Numbered from the stretch's first letter, positions 6,894-15,402 are shown. The stretch: DNA of 64,000 nucleotides from Bacteroidales bacterium (GCA_017395245.1 JAFPVR010000102.1:1-64000), one strand, 5' to 3'. Notes: generated from the letters alone by a model not told the origin. Program-made: numbers and translations.

Positions 6894-8321
6894 ATGACCA
6901 AACGAACACATATCCGGACAATCGCCATGTTGCTGGCCCTGGTTTTGGGGACGGCGGGGACGGTGAGTGCCCAGCAGCAGGAGGTTCAGTACGGGAAGGA
7001 GAACATTTCCCGGGATTATTGCAAAGGATACAAAATCACAATTAATGCTGAAAAGGAGTGCAATTCCCCCATTGCCCTCTATTCTTGCCTTTTTGGTGAG
7101 TGGGAACTCATGGACAACACAGCCATCAGCAAAGGGAAAGCTGTTTTCTCCAAGACGGTTCCTGCTGCATCAAAGTCCGATGTTTCATCGCTGATTCCGA
7201 AAGGCTTTTATAAAATTGTAGCCACGGATACCTACGTGATATCTGATGCTGGCGGAGAGTACTCATACGACGTTGAATACGGAACCTCAATACTTTTGAA
7301 CCAGCAGACTTCGGTGGATTTGTCGATGCTCAGAGCTAAACAGACGTTTGAGGTCTTGAGTTCGGAGGAGAACAAGGTGTTGTTTGCCACGACGGAGATG
7401 ATGAACCAGCAGGATGGTCTGCCAGCTGCATTGCAGGCCGGCGTGGAGCTGAATTCATCGGCGCCGCAATCCTTTTATGCCCAATATCTTTCTTTGAATA
7501 AGGAAATCGTGGATGTGATGCTGTCAGTATCGTTCCGCTATTCTGCCATTGAGCCGTCCGTGTTTCACAAGGTCCTCTCATCAGTGGATTTCACGGATGG
7601 GCGCTTGTGTCACTCCGAATCATTCCTGTTCCCGCTTATTCAGGGCTATTTGCTTTCGGATAGTCGCGAGTCTGCTTCCGAAATCATCAACGAAGTCGAT
7701 TCCATCCTTACCCGTGCGGCGCGTGGGGGCAGGTACCAGTGCGGGCTGTACGCGCAGTGGCTGTACGGCATCTTCGACCAGACCGGCGACCCGTACTACG
7801 AGCCGGTGTTGCTGCACATTTACGATACTTACGACCGAGGCTGGATTCCCGAGGATCAGGAACGGCGGATCAAGCGGCAAATGGACCGCATCCGCAAGCT
7901 CGCTCCCGGTGCGCAAATCCCCGAGCTCACGGCTTTCGATATTAACGGCAAACAGCACTCTACCAACGAGATACAGACGAAATACACCATCCTCTGGTTC
8001 TGGGATCCCGACTGCGACCACTGTCAGGAGGAGACTCCGGTTCTGCACGACCTCTACCAAAAGGAGGCCGATCATCTCAACTTCGAGGTCTTTGCCGTGG
8101 AGGTCAACGACGATTACGACCGCTGGAAGGCCTTCTCGGAGAAACATGGTTTGAGCGACTGGATCAACCTGAGCACCTCCATGGGCGAAACCAGCGTGGA
8201 TTACATCGAATATTTCGACATTGTCACCACACCGGTGATTCTGTTAATTGATAATGAGAAAAATCATACAATAAAAGCACGGCAGACAACGTTAGATGAA
8301 ATCGTGCGATTGATGAAATAA
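6894..8321 (+). CDS. TlpA-like thioredoxin-fold protein with N-terminal DUF5106-like region
   Basis: A 475-residue exported protein: signal peptide (IAMLLALVLGTAGTVSAQ), an N-terminal region of about 330 residues resembling the DUF4369/DUF5106-type folds of Bacteroidota TlpA proteins, then a thioredoxin domain from about residue 340. The redox motif is CDHC (near residues 374-377) in LWFWDPDCDHCQEE, and a cis-proline lies in FDIVTTPVILLID. It should act in the periplasm in disulfide reduction or thiol repair. It lies 9 nt upstream of a second gene of the same architecture, so the two are co-transcribed and probably arose by duplication. The partner oxidoreductase is not visible. Confidence 0.78.
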   Translation: MTKRTHIRTIAMLLALVLGTAGTVSAQQQEVQYGKENISRDYCKGYKITINAEKECNSPIALYSCLFGEWELMDNTAISKGKAVFSKTVPAASKSDVSSLIPKGFYKIVATDTYVISDAGGEYSYDVEYGTSILLNQQTSVDLSMLRAKQTFEVLSSEENKVLFATTEMMNQQDGLPAALQAGVELNSSAPQSFYAQYLSLNKEIVDVMLSVSFRYSAIEPSVFHKVLSSVDFTDGRLCHSESFLFPLIQGYLLSDSRESASEIINEVDSILTRAARGGRYQCGLYAQWLYGIFDQTGDPYYEPVLLHIYDTYDRGWIPEDQERRIKRQMDRIRKLAPGAQIPELTAFDINGKQHSTNEIQTKYTILWFWDPDCDHCQEETPVLHDLYQKEADHLNFEVFAVEVNDDYDRWKAFSEKHGLSDWINLSTSMGETSVDYIEYFDIVTTPVILLIDNEKNHTIKARQTTLDEIVRLMK

Positions 8322-8330
8322 TTAAGCATT

Positions 8331-9872
8331 ATGAATATGAAAAAATCATTTATTCTGCTGTTGATGTCCATTTCCCTCTTTGGCATCGCTGGACTTTCCG
8401 CCCAGAACAATGTGCCGAAGAACCTTCAGAAGTCGAAGAATAATCCAGCAACCTATCGTGACGCGGACGGGCACAAGCTCGTCTTCAACGTCAAGGATTC
8501 GCGGGACACATTAGTCTACCTTGTCATCCATTACAACGACAAGCTGCTCCTGAAGGATTCCGTGAAGCCAGTTTCCAAGGGCAAGTTCGTGTTTGAGGGC
8601 AAAAACCGTTACGACGACGGTATGTACTCGCTGGTCTCGATGGACAAGAAGCTGTATCTCAACTTCATCCTCGACAACAACCAGCATTTCACCTACAACC
8701 TTGACACCACGATGGATGTGAATCACTTCTCCGTGGAGGGGTCGCCTGAGAATGCCGAGATGCTGCGTTTCCAATGCAAGACCTCCGAAGCCTCGCAGAA
8801 GGCCAACGAATGGTCGAAGAAGCGCAAAGAGTTCGAAGATGCCGGCAATACCGACAGCGCGAATTTCTATAAGGAGAAACTTTCCGGCATCAACAACGAG
8901 ATGCAGGCCTTCATCGACGACTTGATAGCCAAGAACCCCAACTTCCTCTTTTCAAAGATGCAGAAGTCTTACAAGAACATTGATATTCCGGAATTCAAGG
9001 ACGAGAACGGCGAGAACGACATCCAGAAGCAGGCCGCCTACTACCGCCTGCACTATTGGGACAATGTGGATCTCGGCGACCACCGCTTCATCTACATCCC
9101 CTCCTTCGATCCCAAGATGAAAGACTACTTCCTGAAGGTGCTCTACCATCAGGAGTCCGACACCATCAACAAGTACATCGACCTTTTCCTTGCCAAGACG
9201 GAGAAGGACACGTTCATGTACCACTATTGCTGCGACTGGCTCTCGTATCAGTTCGAGACGAGCAAGGTGATCGGTCATGACGCGGTGTTTTACCACATCG
9301 CCATGACCAACCAGATGGCCGGCAAGTGCTACTGGCTCGACGAGGACGTGCTGGCCAAGTATCAGAAGCGCACCACGCGCATTGCCCCTATCCTCATCGG
9401 CAATATCGCGCCTGAACTCCTCATCCCGGATACTACGCTGAGCGACGACATGCGTAACTGGCACTCCTCCTATCGGATGAGCAAGCCCTACACAATCCTG
9501 TGGTTCTACGACCCCGACTGTCCGACCTGTAAGAAAGAGTCGAAGAATCTGCGGGCGGTCTATGACTCGTTGGAGGCCATTGGCAAACGCAACTTCGATG
9601 TCTACGCCATCGCCAACGATGCCGATATTCCCCGCTGGAAAAAATATGTAAAGGAGAATAACTACCCGTGGATGCAGGTTGGCGGCAACAAGGGCAACCT
9701 CGACTACCTCGAATACTTCAACATTTACGAGATGGGCAACCCCGCGATGTTCATCATGGACAACAAAGACCACCGAATCATCCTCAACAAGCGCATCGAC
9801 ATGTTCAGCCTCCCGCAGTTCCTGGAAGAGTACGAACGAATTGAGGAGTACAAACGAAACAATGGGCAGTGA
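8331..9872 (+). CDS. TlpA-like thioredoxin-fold protein, paralogue of the preceding gene
   Basis: A 513-residue exported protein with signal peptide (KKSFILLLMSISLFGIAGLSAQ), a DUF4369-like beta domain (about 45-140), a helical middle domain rich in charged residues, and a C-terminal thioredoxin domain. The redox motif CPTC covers Cys397 and Cys400 in LWFYDPDCPTCKKE; the cis-proline is in YEMGNPAMFIMD. It differs from its upstream neighbour in the middle region but shares overall plan and the LDYLEYFNI / VDYIEYFDI segment before the cis-proline. ATG 8337 (third codon) is an equally good start. The gene is followed at once by the longest heptamer array on this side of the window. Confidence 0.78.
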   Translation: MNMKKSFILLLMSISLFGIAGLSAQNNVPKNLQKSKNNPATYRDADGHKLVFNVKDSRDTLVYLVIHYNDKLLLKDSVKPVSKGKFVFEGKNRYDDGMYSLVSMDKKLYLNFILDNNQHFTYNLDTTMDVNHFSVEGSPENAEMLRFQCKTSEASQKANEWSKKRKEFEDAGNTDSANFYKEKLSGINNEMQAFIDDLIAKNPNFLFSKMQKSYKNIDIPEFKDENGENDIQKQAAYYRLHYWDNVDLGDHRFIYIPSFDPKMKDYFLKVLYHQESDTINKYIDLFLAKTEKDTFMYHYCCDWLSYQFETSKVIGHDAVFYHIAMTNQMAGKCYWLDEDVLAKYQKRTTRIAPILIGNIAPELLIPDTTLSDDMRNWHSSYRMSKPYTILWFYDPDCPTCKKESKNLRAVYDSLEAIGKRNFDVYAIANDADIPRWKKYVKENNYPWMQVGGNKGNLDYLEYFNIYEMGNPAMFIMDNKDHRIILNKRIDMFSLPQFLEEYERIEEYKRNNGQ

Positions 9873-10073
9873 GACTTGGGACTTGGGACTTAAGACTTGG
9901 GACTTGAGACTTAAGACTTGAGACTTGAGACTTGAGACTTGAGACTTAAGACTTAAGACTTAAGACTTGAGGCTTAAGACTTGAGACTTGGGACTTAAGA
10001 CTTGAGACTTAAGACTTGAGACTTAAGGTTTGCGAAGCATAGGAAAAGTCTTAAGTCTATAGTCTAAAGTCTT
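9871..10073. repeat. Long heptanucleotide array, GACTTRR type
   Basis: About 22 copies of GACTTGG/GACTTAA/GACTTGA from the stop codon of the upstream gene to about 10026, followed at 10045-10073 by the reverse-complement unit (AAGTCTT/TAGTCTA). The two arms could fold on each other. No start codon or protein is supported here. Confidence 0.9.
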
Positions 10074-10133
10074 GTAACGAAAAAAATATGTGAGTGCATT
10101 TTAGTAGTAAACAACAAATAAACCGACAATAAT

Positions 10134-11396
10134 ATGAAAGACATTTTCGAAAGAATAAACGAGTCATCGGGTGGCCCGATTGGACAATACAGAGAGAAAA
10201 TCGACGGCTATTTCGCATTCCCGAAGTTGGAAGGCGAGCTGGGTCCGCACATGCGTTTCAACGGCAAGGAGGTGCTCTGCTGGAGCCTCAACAACTACCT
10301 CGGACTGGCCAACCATCCCGAGGTTCGCAAGGCCGACGCGGAAGGTGCCGCCCGTTGGGGCATGGCCTATCCGATGGGTAGCCGTATGATGACCGGCCAA
10401 ACTGCCCTCCACGAACAGTTAGAACGCGAGCTGGCCGAGTTCGAGTGCAAGGAGGCTGCTTTCGAGTTCAACTTTGGCTATCAGGGCATTATGTCCACCA
10501 TCGACTCTTTGGTGTGCCGTCGCGATGTCATCGTCTATGATGCAGAGGCTCATGCTTGCCTGCGCGACGGCATCCGTTTGCACATCGGCAAGAGCTTCAA
10601 GTTCCGCCACAACGACATCGTGGATTGTGACCGTATTCTCGGCAACGCTTGCAAGATTGCCGAAGAGCAGGGCGGTGGCGTGCTGTTGATTACGGAAGGC
10701 GTTTTCGGTATGACCGGCGCGCTGGGCATCCTTGACCAGATTGCGGCTCTCAAGAAAAAGTATCAGTTCCGCATCCTCATCGACGATGCCCACGGTTTCG
10801 GCGCGATGGGCCCTCACGGAAGAGGCACCTCCGAGCATTTCGGCGTGATGGACGACATTGACGTCTATATCGGCGCGTATGCGAAGTCCATGGCCACCAT
10901 CGGCGGCTTCGTGGCTTCCGAAAAGAGCATCATCAACTTCCTGCGCTACAACATGCGTTCGCAGATGTACGCCAAATCGCTCCCGATGCCCATCGTGGTT
11001 GGCTGTCTGAAGCGCTTGGAGATTATCCGCAGCGAGGAGGGCGACCGTCTGAGAGCTCAGTTGTGGAAGATCACCCGCGCCTTGCAGAAGGGATTCCGCG
11101 ACCTTGGTTACGAAATTGGACCGGCGGAGGCTTGTGTCACCCCCGTGCATTTGCGTTGCGGCATCAACGAGGCCGCCAACATCGCCGTTGACCTCCGCGA
11201 GAACTACAACATCTTCTGCTCCATCGTCACTTATCCGGTTATTCCTCCGGGAATGCTCATCTTCCGCATCATCCCCACGGCTGCCCACAGCATGGAGGAC
11301 GTGGAGCGCACCCTCGCCGCCTTCCGTGACATCAAGGAGCGCCAGGCCCGCGGCGAGTACGACAAGCCGATTCCGGATATGGCGTTGATTAAGTAG
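10134..11396 (+). CDS. PLP-dependent alpha-oxoamine synthase (candidate cysteate/serine fatty-acyltransferase)
   Basis: A 420-residue fold-type I PLP enzyme of the KBL/AONS/SPT family. Visible marks are LNNYLGLANHPEV, the glycine-rich turn MGSRMMTGQTALHEQLE, LIDDAHGFGAMGPHGRGT (Asp and His of the cofactor site), and the Schiff-base lysine Lys251 in AYAKSMATIGGF. Family members condense an amino acid with an acyl thioester and release CO2: glycine C-acetyltransferase, AONS, serine palmitoyltransferase, and cysteate acyltransferase of sulfonolipid synthesis. No biotin genes or threonine dehydrogenase are nearby, which argues weakly against AONS and KBL. A cysteate-synthase-like gene lies 4 kb away, so first-step sulfonolipid or sphingolipid synthesis is the best inference. 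A rho-independent terminator follows. Confidence 0.72.
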   Translation: MKDIFERINESSGGPIGQYREKIDGYFAFPKLEGELGPHMRFNGKEVLCWSLNNYLGLANHPEVRKADAEGAARWGMAYPMGSRMMTGQTALHEQLERELAEFECKEAAFEFNFGYQGIMSTIDSLVCRRDVIVYDAEAHACLRDGIRLHIGKSFKFRHNDIVDCDRILGNACKIAEEQGGGVLLITEGVFGMTGALGILDQIAALKKKYQFRILIDDAHGFGAMGPHGRGTSEHFGVMDDIDVYIGAYAKSMATIGGFVASEKSIINFLRYNMRSQMYAKSLPMPIVVGCLKRLEIIRSEEGDRLRAQLWKITRALQKGFRDLGYEIGPAEACVTPVHLRCGINEAANIAVDLRENYNIFCSIVTYPVIPPGMLIFRIIPTAAHSMEDVERTLAAFRDIKERQARGEYDKPIPDMALIK

Positions 11397-11463
11397 GCAT
11401 TAGGCAAAAGGCATTAGGCAATAGTAGGGACGTGTCGAATGCGTCCGCTAAATAAAGAGGTAG

Positions 11464-11492
11464 AAGCCCGGAGAGAGAAAGACTCCGGGCTT
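11464..11492 (+). terminator. Rho-independent terminator of the alpha-oxoamine synthase
   Basis: A 10-bp perfect stem AAGCCCGGAG / CTCCGGGCTT with a 9-nt loop, followed by TTCT, 67 nt after the stop codon. Confidence 0.85.
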
Positions 11493-11545
11493 TTCTGTAT
11501 GATTGACAGGGGCATAATTGGTTTCGCGGCAAAGGAGCATTTCGG

Positions 11546-11640
11546 GAGACCTAAGACTTAAGACTTAAGACTTTGGCAGAAACCCGATCCTAAGTCTCAA
11601 GACCCAAGTCCTAAGTCTCAAGTCTTAAGTCTTAAGTCTT
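11546..11640. repeat. Inverted heptamer array (large hairpin)
   Basis: GACTTAA units at 11546-11573 face TTAAGTC/CTCAAGTC units at 11588-11640 across a 15-nt spacer, so the transcript could form a long imperfect hairpin. Confidence 0.8.
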
Positions 11641-12085
11641 GAAACTAATATGAATCTTCCAATATGTCAAAGAGCGTCTGAAATCCGCATGGGGCGGATT
11701 CCAATTTTGGGCATTCGGCATACCGGACGGTTTTCAGGCGGCAGGCATGCCGAATACGCCAAAAACTTTGCAAATATACAAAAAAAAGGAGGCTTTGTCA
11801 AGGGGTAAATGCATTTTTAACGATTTTTAAGGGTTTCCAGCCTCTGTTTCCCCCATTTTCCTTTCCTAATCCACTCATTATCCGTCAATTCGGAACTTAA
11901 AAGTTGTAAGTCGCTGGTTTTCAATTATTAAGACTGCACCATGCCAGCCGCGCAGTGTGGTGACTGTACGGATGTCGAGGCTGTATCGTACGGAGTCAGG
12001 ACGAGTGACGGGACACAGAGGTGAGGTCCACGCATATCGGCCGTCGCCGTGTCCCTCCCCAGCATCTCGGAGAGATGCGATGGCT

Positions 12086-12223
12086 CTACATCCCCACCAC
12101 CGCCTCCACCGGCACGGTGCTGTCCATCAGCCCGATGCGGGTGTCGGCGGCATGGCGGTTGACGCCGGTATAGGCCAGGGAGGCATCCTCGTAGCGGCGG
12201 AACTTCAGAATGGCGTCGTTCAT
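12086..12223 (-). pseudogene. 45-codon scrap related to the fragment at 13783-13873
   Basis: Reads MNDAILKFRRYEDASLAYTG then VNRHAADTRIGLMDSTVPVE and a short tail, ending in TAG. A second copy of the same stretch (LVYTSVNRHATDTRIGLMDS, then TVPVEAMVD and stop) lies 1.7 kb away on the same strand. The shared core is well conserved at protein level, so both derive from one real protein family that I do not recognise. Either this is a short intact gene or a remnant; the surrounding decay favours remnants. Confidence 0.5.
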
Positions 12224-12276
12224 CTGACAAAATCAAATTATCGGCAATTATTTTTATTTATTGACGAAAATTTGTG

Positions 12277-12284
12277 TATCTTTG
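12277..12284 (+). promoter_or_regulatory. -7 promoter element of the AbiE locus
   Basis: TATCTTTG, an exact TAnnTTTG match, followed by GCACC. Transcription would start near 12290, which rules out any start codon before about 12290 and supports ATG 12307. Confidence 0.65.
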
Positions 12285-12306
12285 CACCGGCAAAAAACGG
12301 ACAAGG

Positions 12307-13017
12307 ATGTATGACACATTACATATAGACGAGTTATGTAACACATTGGGTGACAGGATACAATTGACATCTAATGAGATTGCGAATTTCTATCGGAGCT
12401 ACTCTCCTGACATTCCAATTTCGACAATTCGATGGAAAATTCACTCTCTTGTTAACAAGGGGGTGATATACTCTATTGGGCGGGGGCTTTACCGATTTGG
12501 GAGAAAGCCTATATTCAAACCAAACATCTACACAAGGACAGAAGTAATAGCAGACATTATGCAACGCAGATTGCCATTCGCGAAATATTGTCAGTGGGAT
12601 CTGCGTGTGGCAAATGCATTTTCAACATACCTGCTGAATACGCAGCTGTTTTTTGTCGATGTAGAACGCGATGTTGTCGATGCGGCGTACCATGAAATAT
12701 GGAAAACATATCGTCGCACGGTCTTGTATCGTAATCTTAGTGAGGAATTGCCCTATTATGACGGATATATCGTGGTCCGCAACATGGCACTTGAAGCTCC
12801 AACCATTGAGGTTGAGGATATGCCCTTGGCGTCGTTGGAGAAAATTTTGGTGGATTTTGCACTTGACAGGATATTCCCTTTTTCAGATACTGAGATAGTT
12901 GACATCTATGCAAATGCAACTGCCGACTATTCCGTCAACACCAGCCGGATGCTCCGTTATGCTGGTCGTCGGGGCCGCCGTGACGTTATCGAAGAAATCT
13001 TGGACGAAATAAAATAG
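12307..13017 (+). CDS. AbiEi-like antitoxin (type IV TA, winged-helix)
   Basis: A 236-residue protein with an N-terminal winged-helix region (about residues 1-65: LTSNEIANFYRSYSPDIPIS then TIRWKIHSLVNKGVIYSIGR) and a longer alpha/beta C-terminal domain (VEDMPLASLEKILVDFALDR). The order and domain plan fit AbiEi-type transcriptional antitoxins, which repress the abiE operon and oppose the AbiEii nucleotidyltransferase toxin without touching it. The next gene is the remains of such a toxin. The frame is intact over its full length. The DNA is visibly more AT-rich than the flanking housekeeping genes, consistent with transfer. Confidence 0.7.
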   Translation: MYDTLHIDELCNTLGDRIQLTSNEIANFYRSYSPDIPISTIRWKIHSLVNKGVIYSIGRGLYRFGRKPIFKPNIYTRTEVIADIMQRRLPFAKYCQWDLRVANAFSTYLLNTQLFFVDVERDVVDAAYHEIWKTYRRTVLYRNLSEELPYYDGYIVVRNMALEAPTIEVEDMPLASLEKILVDFALDRIFPFSDTEIVDIYANATADYSVNTSRMLRYAGRRGRRDVIEEILDEIK

Positions 13018-13021
13018 AAAA

Positions 13022-13708
13022 GAATCATATATCTTGCTTGATATTCTGTTCGAACAAATTCCATACAATCGAATCATTGAGTTGCCTATCACCAACATCT
13101 TTCTTGCGACAGAAGGTGAAAACAGGACGGTTCTTGTTCCCGATGCCAACAACCTTCTCGCAGACAAACTGACGGCTTTTGCTCCACGAACGGTTGGCGT
13201 GCCCTATCGGAAAGGCAATTCTGAATGCGGAATGGAGATCATGAAGCAGTTGTATGACATAGGTGCTCTGTTCGACAAAGCAGATGACATGGTGTCCCTC
13301 TCTGCGGTGTACCGAACGATTGCCGAACAAGAAGCGACTTACCGTGACAAGCACTTTTCTGCGGATGACATTCTTCACGACACAATGGATCATGCTCTCT
13401 CCATCTGTTTCCGGAAAAGCCGAAACAATGTTGAGTATCAGGTGCTGGAACGAGGCATCAAACAAGTATCCAGCCACATCTTCTCTGAACCATTCCACAT
13501 TTAGGAAGCCATACTGTCCGCTGCCAAGGCGTATTATCTTGTATCACTGATTGAAACGGGTAGTATCACCATCGAGAAATACAACAGTCGGCAGCTGGAG
13601 CGTATGAGGGATTGGTTGTTCACAGACTACGAATACACAAAACTCAACAAGCTAAAGAAGTCTAATCCAGAGGCTTTCTTCTATTTGTATTTGGCATTGC
13701 ATAGATAA
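13022..13708 (+). pseudogene. Broken AbiEii-family nucleotidyltransferase toxin
   Basis: Starts 4 nt after the antitoxin and resembles the C-terminal part of AbiEii/AbiGii toxins (LLADKLTAFAPRTVGVPYRK, then MEIMKQLYDIGALFD). Two lesions are visible. The N-terminal nucleotidyltransferase core, with its glycine/serine and metal-binding aspartate motif, is missing, so the first residues are LDILFEQIPYNRIIEL. An in-frame TAG at 13502-13504 then interrupts the protein; translation of the same frame continues in recognisable form (EAILSAAKAYYLVSLIETGS ... FFYLYLALHR) to TAA at 13706-13708. The toxin should be inactive, leaving an orphan antitoxin. Confidence 0.75.
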
Positions 13709-13782
13709 TGGTTGTGATCGTGTTTTTCAAGCATGCCTTGGATATTTTTTTGACGCCAATCTACATTATTGCACACCAATCT

Positions 13783-13873
13783 TTAATCCACCATCGCCTC
13801 CACCGGCACCGTGCTGTCCATCAGCCCGATACGGGTGTCGGTGGCGTGGCGGTTGACGCTAGTGTAGACGAGG
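13783..13873 (-). pseudogene. Gene scrap, second copy of the 12086-12223 fragment
   Basis: Reads TTLVYTSVNRHATDTRIGLM then DSTVPVEAMVD and TAA. About 26 residues align with the scrap at 12086-12223 with only a few changes. Upstream of the aligned part the match stops, so this is a fragment. Confidence 0.5.
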
Positions 13874-14046
13874 GTGGTGCGTGACGGCGGTTACGTACGG
13901 AGCAGGCCTCGGAAGGAAAAAGCGCGGGAATCTGAACCATCGCTCATCCCGCGTATCAGGCTCTCGCATTGCCTTCCTGCTGAGGATAAGCAAAGCCGAA
14001 GCCCACGCTGTTGTATATGTTAAACGGATATTTGGATTATCCGTTT

Positions 14047-14074
14047 GTAGAGACGCGCCATGGCACGTCTCTAC
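14047..14074. repeat. 28-nt palindrome, copy 2 (centre GCCATGGC)
   Basis: Arms GTAGAGACGC and CACGTCTCTAC around CCATGG; one base departs from perfect symmetry. Confidence 0.85.
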
Positions 14075-14310
14075 GAGTGCGGACACGACAAACCATGCCC
14101 GTACCGGGAATATACAAACCAATGGACATTGAACATTGCCTTACCGTGCAGCAGGATATTGAACTTGCGAGATTCGATACGCCGCAGATAAGACCTTGAC
14201 TCAACGCCTTTTATTATGTTTCGTCACCCGCCTGCGAACCCATCAACAGGCCACGGACGTTTGACACGGCAAAAATAAAAAAAATAGTCGGATTAACGGT
14301 GCGGAATTTC

Positions 14311-14338
14311 GTAGAGACGCAAAATTTTGCGTCGCCAC
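14311..14338. repeat. 28-nt palindrome, copy 3 (decayed right arm)
   Basis: Same left arm and AAAATTTT centre as copy 1, but the right arm reads GCGTCGCCAC, so the outer stem is broken. Six nucleotides separate it from copy 4. Confidence 0.8.
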
Positions 14339-14344
14339 ACCCAA

Positions 14345-14372
14345 GTAGAGACGCGCGGCCGTGCGTCTCTAC
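14345..14372. repeat. 28-nt palindrome, copy 4 (centre GCGGCCGT)
   Basis: Arms GTAGAGACGC and GCGTCTCTAC around GCGGCCGT; near-perfect symmetry. Confidence 0.85.
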
Positions 14373-14613
14373 ACGCAAGTACTTCGCAAGTAGTAGCCAA
14401 ACCCACCCAAGCCCTTTGAGCTTGGGTGGAGTATGCCTGCACTATGGGTAAGACTTGGGTAGGACTTGGGAATGTGGGCACTGGTGCGGCGCTGGGACCT
14501 GGCGAACAGTTTCTGCCAAATCTTGAGCTTGAATTTAACAATTCCACGTTGAATAGTTAAATTGGATTTCGCATTGCTTTGAAAACCAGCCGGATAAAAA
14601 AATCCAAAAAGAC

Positions 14614-14644
14614 TTGACAAACGCTTCGTTTTGTTGTATCTTTG
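14614..14644 (+). promoter_or_regulatory. Complete Bacteroidota promoter of the RhuM-like gene
   Basis: TTGACA at 14614-14619 and TATCTTTG at 14637-14644 with 20 nt between the TTG and TA boxes. This is the best -33/-7 pair seen in the window. The first ATG after it in frame is 14688. Confidence 0.75.
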
Positions 14645-14687
14645 CAACCTGGAATACTTTCAACCTAAAAACGAAAAACATAACAAT

Positions 14688-15275
14688 ATGGAACAGAATA
14701 AAGACATAAGACAAAACGGCGAAATCATCCTCTACCAGCCCGACAGCAGCATCCGGCTCGAGGTGCGGATGGAGGAGGACACGGTGTGGCTGAACCGCCA
14801 ACAACTGGCAATCCTATTCGATAGAGACATCAAAACCATAGGTAAGCATGTAAACAATGCGCTGAAAGAGGAATTGCGCGATTATCCAGTTGTCGCAAAA
14901 TTTGCGACAACTGCCAGCGATGGCAAGACGTATCAGATGGATTACTACAACCTTGATATGATTTTGTCGGTCGGATATCGTGTGAAATCCAAACGCGGTA
15001 TCGATTTTAGGCGTTGGGCGTCATCGGTGTTGAAGGAGTATCTGCTACGTGGAGGCCATATCAACCAACGGATCGAACGCTTGGAGCAGCGTGTCAGCAA
15101 AACCGAGGAGCAAATCGGCCTTTTCGTGCGCACGGCCCTGCCGCCGGTCGAAGGTGTCTTCTACGACGGCCAAATCTTCGACTCCTACTCCTTCGCCTCC
15201 GACCTGATCCGCTCGGCAAGGAAACGCGTCATCCTCATTGACAACTACATCGACGATTCCGTTCGTTTTCGATGA
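14688..15275 (+). CDS. RhuM-family protein, C-terminally truncated
   Basis: A 195-residue product matching the N-terminal part of virulence RhuM-like proteins common in Bacteroidota accessory regions: a winged-helix/KilA-N-like start (VWLNRQQLAILFDRDIKTIG, KHVNNALKE), the conserved YNLDMILSVGYRVKSKRG, FRRWASSVLKEYLLRG, and a coiled-coil linker (INQRIERLEQRVSKTEEQIG). Family members run to about 330 residues. Here the protein stops at IDNYIDDSVRFR: the recognisable frame ends after IDDSV, where the family continues, and shifts into a stop codon. The C-terminal domain is therefore lost. Start 14688 is set by the strong promoter at 14614-14644. Function of RhuM proteins is unsettled. Confidence 0.75.
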   Translation: MEQNKDIRQNGEIILYQPDSSIRLEVRMEEDTVWLNRQQLAILFDRDIKTIGKHVNNALKEELRDYPVVAKFATTASDGKTYQMDYYNLDMILSVGYRVKSKRGIDFRRWASSVLKEYLLRGGHINQRIERLEQRVSKTEEQIGLFVRTALPPVEGVFYDGQIFDSYSFASDLIRSARKRVILIDNYIDDSVRFR

Positions 15276-15347
15276 TCAACGGTCGACGGTCAATGGCAAA
15301 TGTTTTGCATGTTCTAACCAAATAACACATTACAACGGAATTTATTG

Positions 15348-15355
15348 TATTTTTG
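15348..15355 (+). promoter_or_regulatory. -7 promoter element of the cysteate-synthase-like gene
   Basis: TATTTTTG followed by GCAGCGG, 47 nt before ATG 15403. Confidence 0.55.
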
Positions 15356-15402
15356 CAGCGGCGAATCCAGCATTCGCATAGTTAAGATAATAAACCCTTT
15401 TT

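Larger units (their letters stand above)
11397..12306. other. 910-nt non-coding, repeat-rich interval
   Basis: Between the alpha-oxoamine synthase and the AbiE antitoxin. It holds a terminator (11464-11492), an inverted heptamer array (11546-11640), an imperfect inverted repeat GCATTCGGCAT / ATGCCGAATAC (about 11711 and 11747), a GGA-loop hairpin (12062-12078), a 45-codon minus-strand scrap (12086-12223) and the antitoxin promoter (12277-12284). No convincing full gene on either strand. Confidence 0.7.
13709..14687. other. 980-nt decayed interval with gene scrap and palindromes
   Basis: Lies between the broken toxin and the RhuM-like gene. Contains the scrap at 13783-13873 (minus), three 28-nt palindromes (14047, 14311, 14345), a 10-bp hairpin CCACCCAAGC/GCTTGGGTGG (14403-14429) and the RhuM promoter. 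A short minus-strand run near 14120-14205 (YLRRIESRKFNILLHGKAMF) looks protein-like but is closed by stops on both sides and could not be assigned. No intact gene seen. Confidence 0.6.

Noticed and set aside
9871..10073. CRISPR array
   Set aside because: Units are 7 bp with no spacers; there are no cas genes.
10419..11288. Minus-strand frame opposite the alpha-oxoamine synthase
   Set aside because: Shadow frame of a strongly coding region; no promoter or ribosome site.
11957..12328. Plus-strand 123-codon frame before the AbiE antitoxin
   Set aside because: Low-complexity, crosses the promoter, and opposes the conserved minus-strand scrap.
13859..14132. Short frames on both strands (about 85 codons)
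   Set aside because: They cross palindromes and contain no conserved pattern.
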